Numbered from the stretch's first letter, positions 51,401 to 63,370 are shown. The stretch: 64,000 nt of DNA from Mya arenaria (GCF_026914265.1 NC_069125.1:4041056-4105055), one strand, 5' to 3'. Program-made: numbers and translations. Notes: generated by a model not told the origin, from the sequence alone.

Positions 51401-54400
51401 AATATATATTGATGTTTGATATGTTGTAATAAGAAAATAATTCCATAAAAAAAACAGAACGAAAATTATGACATAAAAAGAAGGGGCTTGCATAAGGATT
51501 TATAAAAAAATAGACACAATATGATCTTTTTTGGGTAATATGTAATCATTGGAGCAAAAGTTGTTTACATTTAAATATTTATGTTAATGTTCTACAAATT
51601 ACTTGAACTTTTTTTGTTGATTTGAAGTTAGTAAGAAGAGTACATCCGGCCAGATGCAACCTGAGGGGCCATGATTACGAACAGTCTCAAGTCCAAGTCT
51701 AGACTCAGACTCAGAAAAGCATTTTTATAAAGGAACAATAAAATCATATTTATTTCATTTCTTTTACAAAAATGTATGTAAATAAAGGTAAAATATTCAA
51801 ATATTAATATGTTTCAACAAATTTACCATCGATTCTCTGATAGAAGGAAAGTTACAATGAAATGAAGTTTTGCCATAATGAGTCTTGAGTCTGAACTCAG
51901 ACTTGAGACTGTTCGTAATCACTGCCCCTGGTATCCATTTCTTTATTTGTCAATGGATTACCGGTATATACCCCTAAAACTAACTTTTTAAACAAGTTTA
52001 TTGTCAAAATTGTTTTACAAGATGCTTATGTCGTAAGGTCCCCAGGTCCGAAGGATAAGCAGGGACTTTAACATGCACTGTCAATCCCAGGTAAAATCCC
52101 CTCCCTGCCGGGACAAACATTGTGGCCACCTGGAAGGTAAAAATACGGCCTATTTCCAATGCTCTCCCCAGGTGATTGAAGTAAACACCCAGACCTGTAG
52201 GTGGGGGTGGGGGTGGTTACAACTGACTGGTGCATAAGCGATTTGATGTATCAGTAAGTATACAAGAATCAAATAAAAATGCATTAAGTACACGACGATG
52301 TCAATTTTATGTAAGTTTTTGACAATTTTCACTTTGTTCTGCTTGCAATTGTATCATCTGGCGTCTATAACGCCCCTTTAATGCACAAACCAGTGCATTT
52401 ATTCTGTCATTTGAAGCCTTAAGTTATCGACAAAACACATTCAAATCTCAAGTATCAGTTTCATATATATTATATCACAATTAGCCATACAATTTGGAGC
52501 AGTCTTGGTGTTGTTTTTTTGGAAATGTTATGTCATATGAAACAGAATAGAAATATACTTCCTGTCTGGCCTCAGGACAACAGATTGAATCCAAGAAATT
52601 AGCTGCATCATCATTTCCCCCTGCTTTCTCAATTATTGGTGGACATCTTCGTATATTCTCGTGTTGTATGATGACAAATTGGCCGAATGACAGGGGACAG
52701 GAAGATATAGATCTGTCATCATTGCTGGGAATTCTCATCATGTTAAATACTAGGAACTGTAGCTTTATAGTTGGCAATGAAGCCTTTTGACATTAATTTT
52801 GTGGTACAGTCATCAAAAGTAAAATAACAATACGTTTAGCAACATAAGATGACTTATTAAAGTCGTTAATTAGACTTTTGGATAAAGATGTCGCAATTCT
52901 TGCACTTTTGTTTGGTTTAAAAGGATAACATGCTTTTAAATAAAGATTTTGACCAAGCCCTGCATGTTTAAATGCATAACTGATGCGGGGCATATTATTA
53001 ATACGCCAAATAGTGTTGTGCTAATTTCTGCCACAGAGTATGGTAAATTGTTTGGATTTGAGTTTTAAGACCCTGCTACTCAAGTTGTTTAGCAATCACT
53101 TTTCATATGTGACAGAGGTGCAGGTTTTTACTTAAAAATAATATTTAGTTTAATGTTTTGATAATATATTTTCTATCCTGATCTGTTATGTTAATCTGAT
53201 AGAGGGCTGACGGGAATTTAGTCGAATCTACATATATGCATAATATGGACATATTACGACATTTTCATACCATGTAACAAACTAAAAGCTAATTGGTAGC
53301 TTTTGGAAACAGCTGCTGTAACATACAAATGAACAGGCTTAATATATATTTAAACCAGTGCATGACCCTGCTACAATTATATAAGTATTGTATTTTTATA
53401 AGTTATGTGGTTCAGCTATATATAATTTTTTTATCATTATGCAGTTAATTTATGCAGTGTCATACTAGATGAATCACAATTTTATAATAATATACAAGTA
53501 TAATTTTTATATTTATACTTTTCATTTGCAAAATTGATCAATTGTATAATCAAATACAATGATGAAAAATATTGATTCCATATAGACATTTGAAGGTTAC
53601 TTTAAAAGTATAATTTTGGATGTTTGTGCAGGGCCTATAAACCATGGATTGGCAACTCTCATCTGTGTTAATGCGATAATCTCAAACTCACGCGTGCAGC
53701 GGGATTTCATTCCGAGATCTTACCGTGTGGTCATTTTCGAGACGTCCGACATCGGCCGAATATATACATGTAGGAAAACATTAATTAAAATTGACTTAAA
53801 TGCGTAGTACTTTTATTTGAGTTGATAATAGTCCAATGGAATCTGATTAAAATCACAGTTATTAATTATGATTAAATCTATAACGAACAAGGCATAATTA
53901 GCAGAGTTAGCGGAAATAACCGAAGATCGCTGTTAATCACCGATCGGAGATTCGGCGGAATTTTTCGATATTTGCCGGGGGCCTGCTAAGGATGGTGGGT
54001 AAATTATTATTTCTTATCGTTTCACCGATATGGGGCAGTTGCCAATCCATGCTTTATAGGTCCGTGGCCATACTAAATGACATCACTTAATTGTTTAGTC
54101 AACGTTGAAATGTCCTGTTTGATCAAATCAGCAATCTTATTTCATGGGTTTGCAGATATTTAAGCAAAAATTTGCTCTAAAAATTCAAAGACAAAAAATA
54201 AAAAGTTGTTAAAATGGTCAATCTGTTAGAGAGTGCAGCTTTTAAATTATTTAGTGGAAATTAATAAAAATATTTTAATATTAAGCAAATTTTTTAGCTT
54301 ACAAAGTTTCACATTTAAAATAAAATGAAAATCTATTTTCCCACCATAAGTCGGCTGTTACACAGTAACTTTGATCAAAGGTTAAGGTGAAAATTTCAAT

Positions 54401-57400
54401 AATAATTATACTTATTAGCCTTGTTATATGAATTGTCTTCCATTATGGCTGATTAATGTAAAATAAATGACTGTCTAGAAAGACGAAATATGGATTTATT
54501 ATATCACGTTCCTCTGTTCAATGATGTTTCCAAAGGTCATATTTTAATGTATATTAATTTCATGAAAGATCACGAGTTTAAATGTTTGCTGAGAATCATT
54601 AGTTAATTGCTTTTATTTGATTTCCGAGTTTTAGTTTACATAATTTTATTTCATGTTGAGGACAATTTTTATAATAATGCACCAGTCAATTGTAACCACA
54701 GCCCCCCCAGGTCCGGGGAATAGCCGGGACTTTGACTTTCGGTCCAGCCAAGCCGAGTCCCGGCCCTGCGTAGAGGGCCTGCTGGTAAAATACCCGTCAA
54801 ATGCCCCTGCACCCCAGGGGGGTAAGGCCCATTCCCCGCTATTTTTGGCACGAAAACAAAACCACCGCATTCACCTGGCACTGCAGGGCCACCTAGAAGG
54901 TAAAATCATGGACCATTTACGTGGCTATCCCCGGTATACCCCCGGACCTGGGAGGTCTGTGGTTAAATTGACTGGTGCATAACTGATACATGTATGAATT
55001 TCATGCCAGTCCATTTCCTGGGTAAAAACTATGATGTACATGTAGATAAGTGTAACTAAAAATCCGAGTTCAACTGTTTTAGGGTGCTTTAGAATCTTTG
55101 ATGTTTTGTTTTCAGGGACACTGTGTGGGGTGTGTTAACAGGTCAGGGAAGTGACAATGTATCAAGCCTCGTTGTGCACGAGATACGCGAGATTGAGACC
55201 TGGGTGCTTCGACTACTCAGCGCCCCTGTGCCTGTGCCTGGAAAAACCCGTGTTGAGGTACAGCCTAGTCTAAAAATAGAAAATAAAACCTTGGAAAGAG
55301 CTTCCCTATTTTGATAGATATATGTCTAATAAAGCTCATATATATATATGGGTGGCCTTGTTTCCCAGATCCAAGTGTTACCCAGCATGGTGCAGTCAAC
55401 TAGTGATCCCTTTGCTAGACCATAGGGGATGACTTCCTTGCTTACCTTGTACTTACCTTTGCTAATGCATGCACACGGTTGGGTTTACATCCCACTTACC
55501 AGACTTTGTTACCATTTATTACAATCAGATTAATTTCTTTGTGGATAATTTATTGAAACTATCGGTAATGAGGTGACAATCAAATGCTTTTTCCGTTCAT
55601 AGATCCAAGTTCTACCACGTGAGGTCCAGCCTCCACTGCTGTTTGCCTTGCCGGACCACACTCGCTTCTCCCTGATCGACTTCCCGCTTCACCTCCCCTT
55701 GGAACTGCTGGGTGTTGAGACGTGTCTCAAAGTTCTCACTGCAATTATGCTGGAGTTTAAAGTAAGTTAATATATATGTTACTTAATATACTAACACATT
55801 TGTGCAGGGTTTTTCTTAATTACTTGCATGACTCAGCCATTATCAGTTTTGCCCTGGAAAGCGTCCATCAACTATGTCTCGGGCTGTTATGAGATGCTTA
55901 GGCAAATTATCATGTACACTCCGGCTCTGCCATGTATTAACCTCTAAATATTTCCATTATTTTAAGCTTGAAATTACTGATTTAAATCAGATAACCTATT
56001 GTCACCTTACAACATATGGTATGTCCAACTAAGATGGTCAATTCATTGAACAATAAGTAGGATTTATTTAAGGAATGAATTGTGGGGTTGATGTCATTAT
56101 CAGGGTATGAACACAATTGGGCTCAGATCAAAGTGTGTGGAGACCGAAGTTGAGGTGTAAATATTATTGTATAACTATAGTGTATACTTTTTTTAAACAA
56201 ATAAGTGTGTGAATTACGAATAGGGCTTTAGTTGAGAAATTACTTAAGATGCTCTACGAATACTGACCATAAATCAGATTTCAAAATTTCAAAGAAGAAT
56301 TGAAAGGAGAGCTATAAATATTAATAAGTAGCGTGCAGCCAAATCAGCATGTTCTTTCAAATATATTGTAACAGGGAAATGAACTATAATGACAAACTAT
56401 ATTGAGTTATATTTGAAACTGACAAAACGTGCTTTCATAGAATGTATATGGCTGGATCAGGTTTCTTTGAACAGTAGCTCGTTACATTTCAAACCTCACT
56501 TGTGTTTACATAGACCAAATTATTTTAATAACATACACTTTTCATACACCAAAACGTTATTTGAACCTGTTCAATCAATATAATTTTGATAACAAAGTAT
56601 TGATGTGTTTTATAGATTATATCCTAATTGTAGTTAATTAATTGATGTTTGAATGATGAGCCATAGTTGCAGCTATAATAAATAACATAATTGTTTATCA
56701 CTGAGCTTTTCTTGCAAAAATGTCAAGACTTAAATTTAAGCAAAAATAAGCTTAGACATAACAAAATTAGTCTTCATTAAAAGCTGTTATCTTGAGAGAA
56801 ACCATTTCTAGCTCATTCGTTTTCAAAGAGAGTCTTGGCCTCAATGAGGCCATTACTAAAAAATGTTATTCAAATGGAACTTGGTACGTACCGTAAATGA
56901 CTGGTTATAAGATGCAGGCAAAAAAATCTGTGAAAACTCAAGATAAAACTTTAAATCTATGTTATGGGTTATAGGATACATTGAAAAATGTTAAAATCGT
57001 CTGCCACCATTGGCCACCATGTTTGTTGACAGGACAATTTTAATTTTTTTAGTGAAAATGGCTATGGTGATTTTAAACCATGCAATACTAACACAAAGCA
57101 ATATATTCTTTCTGCATTGTAAATGATAACCTGTTGATAATGAAAAGTTTTGTAAAGCAAAAACCTTATATTCATTATGGTACGTGTTTGTTCTCAAAAT
57201 GTCAACACCTACAGGAATGTTTAAAGAATGTGGCAAAGTGCAAATATGCCGGCCATGATTTTAACATTTTCAGGAGACGATTATTGATCGTTTCCCGACC
57301 AAAAATATGATTATTGTATTTATGAAGAAATTGATTTGATACAAAACTCTAGTTATCGAATAGTATTGAACATGCCAACATTTATTGCCTTGCGTATTTG

Positions 57401-59329
57401 TTCTCCGGAAACGTTAATGGAAAATTATGCACCAAGAGCTGTCAAGCCATGATGGTAATGAGTATTTCAACCAGTTTTATAGCTCTGTTGATATCAGTTG
57501 TAGAATAAAAGACAAAACTTATTATGATTATTGCCATATAGCCTCTATTATTTGGTGATGGGTCAATATTTTTAAGATCTTGATAATAACATCTTAATTA
57601 AACTGGTTATATACAATAAAGCTCAACCAAGAAATCAAAATGTCTAGCATTGCAAGTTTTTCAGGTGATTATACAATCCTGGGACTACAATGCCCCCACA
57701 GCGAACATGATGGCATTTGTATTATGACTACAGGTACATTTTTCCTGTGTGTTATTTCAGATGATTTTCAATGCCCTCACACTGGTCAAGATGGTGTTTG
57801 TATCCACCATAGGAGTACATGTTTCTTGTGTGATATTTCAGGTGATTATGCAATCCCGGGATTACAATGCCTTACAATGAGCGTGATGGCGTTTGTGTCC
57901 ACCCTAGGCGTACATGTTTCCTCTGTGTTATTTCAGGTGATTATGCAATCCCGGGATTACAATGCCTTACAATGAGGGTGATGGCGTTTGTGTCCACCCT
58001 AGGCGTACATGTTTCCTATGTGTTATTTCAGGTGATTATGCAATTCCAGGATTACAATGCCCTCACAATGAGCGTGATGGCGTTTGTATCCATCCTAGGA
58101 GTACATGTTTCCTGTGTGTTATTTCAGGTGATTATGCAATCCCGGGAATACAATGCCCTCACAATGAGCGTGATGGCGTTTGTGTCCACCCTAGGCGTAC
58201 ATGTTTCCTATGTGTTATTTCAGGTGATTATTCAATCTCGGGATTACAATGCCTTACAATGAGCGTGATGGCGTTTGTATCCACCCTAGGAGTACATGTT
58301 TCCTGTGTGTTATTTCAGGTGATTATGCAATCCCGGGATTACAATGCCCTCACAATGAGCGTGATGGCGTTTGTATCCATGCTCTATCCGCTGGAGTACA
58401 TGTTTCCTGTGATACCCCTTCTACCTACATGTATGTCTTCAGCGGAACAGGTCAGTTAGCATAAAAAATGATTGGTTGATTATGGCCTACTCTATATTTA
58501 TAATTATCATACATGTATAATTGACTCTAGAAGTGGAATGAACTTTTATAAGCAGATTTGGATCTGACAGCACATTTTTGAATAATCACCTTTAGGCTTC
58601 TGATAACAACGATATAATTCCAAGCACTACCTTAAATGTATCATGGTTCTTTAAAAAACATGTTAAACCATGCATGGGTGCAGCCATTTTTATCCAAGTC
58701 ACAGGAATCTATAACATCGTCTTAAATTTACTAAAATATCCGAACATGCATGCTTGTCACAGTTGAAATAAAGTCTTAAATAAACATATTTCCTTTTGTC
58801 TGTGACGAAGTTTTGTACAGAAGTAGTATTGGTTTTCTTTTTAAGAAAAACGCACCCTTTTATTTAACACATTTCCCTGCTTTAGGAGCATTTAAATTTC
58901 AGAAGAACAGAACAAACATTATCCATGTCCAGGGCGCTGTTCCAATTAGATAGCTTAGTCGTAAATGTACGGGTATTAAGAGTGCTTTGGGACAACCATG
59001 AAGTTTAAGGGCAGAATCAACGAATTCTACACAGTTTATTCCCAAAACCAGATTTACTCCCAGAAATTTACGATCTTCAAAGCCTTACAATATTTATCAA
59101 ACCGTTGCCCTGAGGATGCCAGTTTATATTAATAACCAACTATTGAAGCTAGCACACCTTTTAAAAACTAATGATTGAAAAGCATTTTGGTGACCTTCTG
59201 TGTATATATTTGTAGCTTCTATTAGCCCCCACCCCCTACCTGATAGGCGTTCCTGCAAGCTTTCTCCTGTACAAGAAAGGCTTTGACCTGCCTGATGACA
59301 TCTGGCTCGTCGATCTGGACTCTAACAAG
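45425..59329 (+). CDS. MADD: MADD (Rab3 GDP/GTP exchange factor, DENN domain), 5' part; continues beyond the window
   Basis: Five coding exons join in frame: 45425-46095, 55116-55257, 55603-55761, 58319-58450 and 59216-59329, giving 406 residues. Blocks match vertebrate MADD closely: [132 protein letters not shown] and [16 protein letters not shown]. These cover the uDENN and much of the central DENN module. In other animals MADD activates Rab3/Rab27 at synapses and binds the TNF receptor death domain. The linker in exon 1 is Ser/Arg-rich, and a (CAA)n run adds five Asn residues. The first coding intron is about 9 kb and full of MITEs. The intron before 58319 carries an array of pseudo-copies of that exon. 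Later exons of the gene lie outside the window; none was found from 59330 to 64000. Confidence 0.93.
46130..46230 (+). repeat. Possible tRNA-derived SINE fragment
   Basis: A perfect B-box GGTTTGAACCC (46184-46194) and a weak A-box-like TAGTGGCACTT (46140-46150) lie about 35 bases apart. The flanks do not form a convincing tRNA cloverleaf, so a diverged SINE head is more likely than a tRNA gene. Confidence 0.35.
46383..46406 (+). repeat. Poly-A run of 24
   Basis: Uninterrupted A run, possibly the tail of a retroposed sequence; no parent is recognisable upstream. Confidence 0.6.
46410..48940. other. MADD intron, no named feature
   Basis: AT-rich intron sequence. A short direct repeat (tttaagaattgaatctgatgt and tttaagaattgaagctgatgt) occurs at about 47200-47255. 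Otherwise nothing recognisable. Confidence 0.4.
48945..49212. mobile_element. GC-rich MITE family A, copy 1 (left end damaged)
   Basis: The right end reads gacctggggggggccatggttacaattgactgatgcat and corresponds to the right end of the better-preserved copy at 54676-54981. Internal phrases such as gatagccgggg, cctgcagtgcctggtgaatgcgg and ccccgctat are shared, in inverse orientation. The left terminus is reduced. Confidence 0.65.
49922..50940. mobile_element. Inverted-repeat element of about 1 kb
   Basis: CACTCAACGAGTTAGACCCA plus ctttcc (49926-49951) is inverted at about 50904-50932. Subterminal GC-rich segments on both sides contain repeated CCTCGGAG and ACTCGG phrases, while the middle is AT-rich. 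No transposase is visible. It is a non-autonomous DNA element. Confidence 0.75.
51664..51929. mobile_element. MITE of 266 bp with 50-bp inverted ends
   Basis: ATTACGAACAGTCTCAAGTC near the left end (51672) recurs inverted near the right end. The termini are AGGGGC and GCCCCT. The arms also contain tandem GACTC(A/T) motifs (agactcagactca). No coding capacity. Confidence 0.8.
52027..52237. mobile_element. GC-rich MITE family A, copy 2
   Basis: Left ccccaggtccg and right gtggttacaactgactggtgcataa match the ends of the copy at 54676-54981. The interior is shortened. Confidence 0.65.
52240..53620. other. MADD intron, no named feature
   Basis: A 98-codon minus-strand frame (52481-52777) has no family I can recognise and no flanking exon structure. 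Otherwise AT-rich sequence. Confidence 0.4.
53631..54063. mobile_element. Inverted-repeat element of about 430 bp
   Basis: CCTATAAACCATGGATTGGC (53634-53653) is matched by the inverted GCCAATCCATGCTTTATAGG (54041-54060). The interior is GC-richer than the flanks and has no coding capacity. Confidence 0.75.
54143..54245. mobile_element. Fragment of the TTAA MITE family
   Basis: The right part (aaaaagttgttaaaatggtcaatctg and gagagtgcagctttta) matches the right end of the 350-bp MITE at 42290-42639. The left end is missing, so this is a truncated, older copy. Confidence 0.65.
54676..54981. mobile_element. GC-rich MITE family A, copy 3 (best preserved)
   Basis: ATGCACCAGTCAATTGTAAC (54677-54696), continuing to the ccaggtccgggg phrase, is inverted at the right end (cggacctggg to gactggtgcat, ending about 54980). 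It is about 305 bp. The overlapping open frames on both strands reflect its GC content and near-palindromic ends, not genes. Confidence 0.8.
57665..58318 (+). repeat. Tandem array of pseudo-copies of a MADD exon
   Basis: Seven units begin at 57665, 57761, 57842, 57937, 58032, 58128 and 58224, mostly 95-96 bases apart (the second unit is 81), and lead directly into the true exon at 58319. Each unit carries a version of the exon's first 60 or so bases (GTGATTATGCAATCCCGGGA..., encoding [19 protein letters not shown]). It then skips about 11 bases, continues with gtacatgtttcctgtg, and ends in a new acceptor-like TGTTATTTCAG. The units thus combine the end of the intron with an internally deleted exon. 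The first two are diverged; the last five are nearly identical to the exon. Units that are not multiples of three shift frame from one to the next, so the long open frames across them (57640-57975, 57867-58262, 57962-58459) are not genes. Confidence 0.92.
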
Positions 59330-59933
59330 GTAGGATTGTATGCTAAGCTGTACAGGATATTATTATCATTATAGATTGGTAATACATATGATGCCAAATC
59401 GGATAATGACCACCCTCTATTGTTACCTTCTCTCAATTAAACAATAGTGAATATTGAGTATTGATTTCAAGTCAATGTGCAATTGTTTTATCACATGACC
59501 AGCAAAATCGCTCCATTGGTTTAACAGTGATGAATATTTATATCAGGGTGTTTCAGCATCATGTCAATGACATAGAATGTTATGCTACGAAATACAATCT
59601 CGGTCATTATTCATCAAGTGTAGTACATTCATACATGTGCCATCTGGCTGTTGAAAAAATATGCCAACATGTTGCCATTGTTTGTTGTAGAATTCTTAAT
59701 CAAATTATATTATATTAATTATTTCTTATCTTTACTATTGACAAATCAATAAAGCCTGGACTCCTGTTCTAAGTTTCAATAAAATCTATTCTTCCTTGTT
59801 TTTTAGCCATCGCAATTGTAGTGTGAAGAATCTGGTCGTTTAATATTAAAATCTTTAGCAAGTGTGGCAGAGATTATACCATACTTAAAGTCCAGTCAAT
59901 CTACCGGAGAAAAAAAGCCAAATTAATATTTAT

Positions 59934-60543
59934 TATACCCCCACAAACGAAGTTTGAGGGGGTATATAGGAGTGAGCTGTCGGTCGGTCGGTCTGTCGTC
60001 TGTCTGTCGGTTGGTCGGTCTGTCGGTTTTCATGGTTTCCGGATGATAACTCATGAAAGGCTAGACAGATTTGAAAAAAATTTGGTACACAGGTGTAACA
60101 TCAGAAGATACAGGTCAAGTTCGATATTGGGGCTGGTGGGGCCAAGGTCAAGGTCACTGTTACTAAAAATAGAAAAACGGTTTCCGGACGATAACTCATG
60201 AAAGGCTAGACAGATTTGAACAATTTTTGGTACACAGGTGTAACATCAGAAGATACAGGTCAAGTTCGATATTGGGGCTGGTGGGGCCAAGGTCAAGGTC
60301 ACTGTTACTTAAAGTAGAAAAACGGTTTCCGGACGATAACTCATGAAAGGCTAGTTTTTCTTGTCAGCAGTGTAACTTCTAAATTACTCAACAGATTTAA
60401 ATAAAACAATACATGCATGATAAAAGAAGATGCAGTGTGCAGTAACCTTGGAGTTATGGCCTCTTTTCAAAGGAATGGTTTGCCATTCCTGTGTCCAGGC
60501 GGCATTTGGGAGTACTCGTCACTCCTGTGACAGCTCTAGTTTT
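59934..60543. mobile_element. Composite bivalve-type repeat with hairpin start and 145-bp tandem units
   Basis: It opens with a hairpin (TATACCCCC ... GGGGGTATA, 59934-59966), then a (GTCGGTCG)-type simple stretch. Three units follow, beginning GGTTTCCGGA(T/C)GATAACTC at about 60034, 60179 and 60324, with AAGGTCAAGGTCACTGTTAC near each unit's end. It ends with gacagctctagttttttt. No coding capacity. It resembles an abundant non-autonomous repeat of bivalve genomes (from memory). Confidence 0.8.
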
Positions 60544-60549
60544 TTTCAG

Positions 60550-61984
60550 CCATGAGGGCTTAGCTTGCTTAATTCAACTAATCCATTTAAGTGCAAACAA
60601 ATTCAGAATAAAATACTCATGAAATTATGCTCATGAATGTTCATTATGAAAAATTGAATCCTGTTGATTTCCCCCGTGTTTCATGAAATTCTTCTATAAT
60701 TTTTTCCCTAGAAAGATATAATTGAAATAATCCTGAAATTTGAGTTCTTATTACGAACAGTTCATTTCCCTTATAGACACATTTATTTTTTCTAATTAAG
60801 TGTTCCAAATGTCACAAGGTCATTTATTTCAACTGAATTCGCACAATTGAGGAATTACTCTTGTTAATTTCTTCTTTCAAAGATGATGGAAGATTCCTTA
60901 GGCTTAATTGCAATGATGTTTTTGTTAGCCTAATTTGCAGTCATATAAAGTTGTGGCATTTGTACTTTTGCGATGCAAATGCACTTTCCTTTGAAAAACA
61001 AAATAGTACTTTATTTCTCGGTACAATTTGTTTTACTTGAGACGGCGGTGAGTGCTCAATTGTTGTGCTGGGTCACGATTCTGTACCTTGTTCGCAATAT
61101 TTACATCCTCAAATGGAACTCTGTAGTGTGTACTTTGTCTCCGGTCACAGCCAATATTAATTATTGACTTCTGTGAATTGTTTACGGAGAGGAAAAAAAA
61201 TTAATTCAGTCTGTATTGATTCTGGTAGAACTATTGTGCAAATTCAGCCCACACATAATTTCTTGGGAGTAAAAAATATCCCATTCGGTTTCTAAATGTC
61301 TCTTGGAATTTCTGATAGCCTGGACTAGTCTTGATAACCTTTTCGTATTTCTGGAAAATAAGAGTTCTTGGGCTGTCTTCAATTTCATTCTGAATGCTTT
61401 ATTCTGTATTCTTTCCTTTTCTCATCTTACTGATATGACATTGCAATGTAACATAAGCTTTGAAACGAGATTGATACTTTTAATGTGTATGGCAAGTGAT
61501 TGGCAAAATCCCTCCTCAGGATAAATTGATACCTTAATGTAAATTAAATATGCAATAATGCAATGTCAGATGATCGTTTCACTAGCAAGCCTTTTATGAA
61601 CTGCTTGAAAAATACCAAATTTTTTGTGCTGAATTTTTCCCTCTATTAATTTCTCATTAGCCTTGTCATATCACCAATTGTATTCTCATAATCAAATAAT
61701 CTTCACTAATTGGCTATCATTTTTCCTCAATTTCGAACAGATTTGTTGATTTGTTTTGTGAAAGGTACTCTGTTCTCAGATTAGTTTTAGCCTTGAGGGA
61801 TTTTGTTTGCAGGAAATAAATGGAATTGTTTAATGATCATCATTTTTTTTTTAACGAGAACAAATAATATCATTGTAGTGTTATATGTATTAAAGTGTCT
61901 AGTGAATTTTTACCAGACTAAATGGTATAATGGTCCTGTAAAATACATCAGCAGTCAATAATCAGTATAACGCTGTCATCAAAT
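60550..61984. other. MADD intron, no named feature
   Basis: AT-rich. The isolated short open frames here lack acceptor/donor pairs with the right phase and have no similarity to MADD. Confidence 0.4.
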
Positions 61985-62180
61985 AACTGGTTGTCTAGTT
62001 AGTGCAGTTGTAAGCCCACTCAGGCTTCTCACCTAGGCGACCTGGGTTTGATTCCCTCAGTCTGTGTGCATGTGAGTTAGGTTTGTCACAGGTCACCTTG
62101 CAGAACAAATGGGATCTCCAAGTACTCGAGTCCCCCACCACAAAACTATACCACCCTCTCTCGTAACATGAGGGATTAAT
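61985..62180 (+). mobile_element. tRNA-derived SINE
   Basis: The head has an A-box (TAGTTAGTGCA, 61996-62006) and a B-box (GGTTTGATTCC, 62045-62055) at tRNA-like spacing, followed by an unrelated body (gtgtgcatgtgagttaggtt, then caagtactcgagtccccc). It lies in the MADD intron. It is a SINE and not a functional tRNA, because the acceptor stem does not pair. Confidence 0.7.
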
Positions 62181-62189
62181 ATAATCTTG

Positions 62190-63365
62190 TTATAATTTGT
62201 TGGACAATCGTTGTAAAATTTTAAAATAAGTTTAAACTATGCTAAATATCGTTTCATACTTGCTTTGTATAATCTGGTCGAGAACTGCTGTTCTATATAT
62301 GCCAAGGCCACAAGCCTGCTTTATGATGTATTAATGAATAGAATATCTTGTCAATTTATCATTGAAATGTGCAATTCTGAAATGAAGCTTTTATACAATA
62401 TAGTTAATTGGTTGTGAAGTTTTTAAAAAGAAAATGGCCAATCGATACCCCAGGATGAGACTAAGATGTGATTTGAGTCCATGGACACAAGAAAAGAAAC
62501 CAACAATCCTCATATTATAATCAATCATTCTGTATGATCGATGCAGTGATTCATTTTAAAATCTGCTGGAATGCATCTTTTGCACGGGCATATTTCAAAG
62601 CAAAGTAAAGAGTGTCTCAGACAAGGTTTTGTACATTAAAAATAAGCAGCCTGGGAATGTTTGATGGATCCTCAGAGAAAACAATGAGGCTATTGGACAT
62701 GGGAGAGCAGCAAAATAAATCACAGATGATGCAATATGCTGATGCAGTATGTGGAAAACTAGAATATAATCATGATGAACTCAGGGTGAAGAATAAGGTG
62801 ACTTTACAACAGGATTCTCACATCGGGTCACCACAGGTCACAACAGATATAAACAAACAATTATGTGATGTTAATTTTGAAAGAATTTTTATGACAGAAA
62901 AGATACTAAAATATTTCATAGCCAAGACCCGTGGTGACCCATTGTGAGAACCCCTTTGAAGTTGGTGTGATTCCTCAGCATGGGACTTCCACAGCCTTTG
63001 ATTTTATAACAATAGAAGAGCATGATTTCCAATGAATACATCTTTTGAGATCAGTATCAAAATTGCATCATACTTTCTGAAGCTAAAGAATGGTCATAAA
63101 TGTTAGATGGGCAACCGGTCATATGGTCATTTCCTCATGGAAATTACCCAATCAATAAGCCACTAGGTTCATATTGGATGCTAATTATAAGGTATTGTAC
63201 TACCTGAGAATATTGTGTAGATATTTCCTGACATTATTGATCAATATAGGTCAATAATGCTATTCAAGACATTCTTTTACTGTAACTTATAATAAGGCCA
63301 ATATGTCAATAGATGCCACAAGGTCACTAATAATTGAAAAATAACAAATTTTGTATCATTAGAAA
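62190..63365. other. MADD intron, no named feature
   Basis: A 111-codon plus-strand frame (62612-62947) has ordinary composition but no family I recognise, and it is not a MADD segment. I leave it uncalled. Confidence 0.35.
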
Positions 63366-63370
63366 TAACT

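Noticed and set aside
52481-52777. 98-codon minus-strand frame inside the MADD intron
   Set aside because: Its composition is unremarkable, I recognise no family, and there is no supporting exon, promoter or repeat context.
54646-54982. Overlapping open frames on both strands
   Set aside because: They coincide exactly with the GC-rich MITE copy and its near-palindromic ends; no protein family is visible.
57640-58464. Four long overlapping plus-strand open frames across the MADD exon array
   Set aside because: They arise because the mostly 95-96 bp repeat units keep all frames partly open. Only the final unit (58319-58450) has a donor and the complete exon.
62612-62947. 111-codon open frame as a MADD exon
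   Set aside because: The translation does not resemble the next MADD segment (after VDLDSN), and no phase-compatible acceptor/donor pair was seen.
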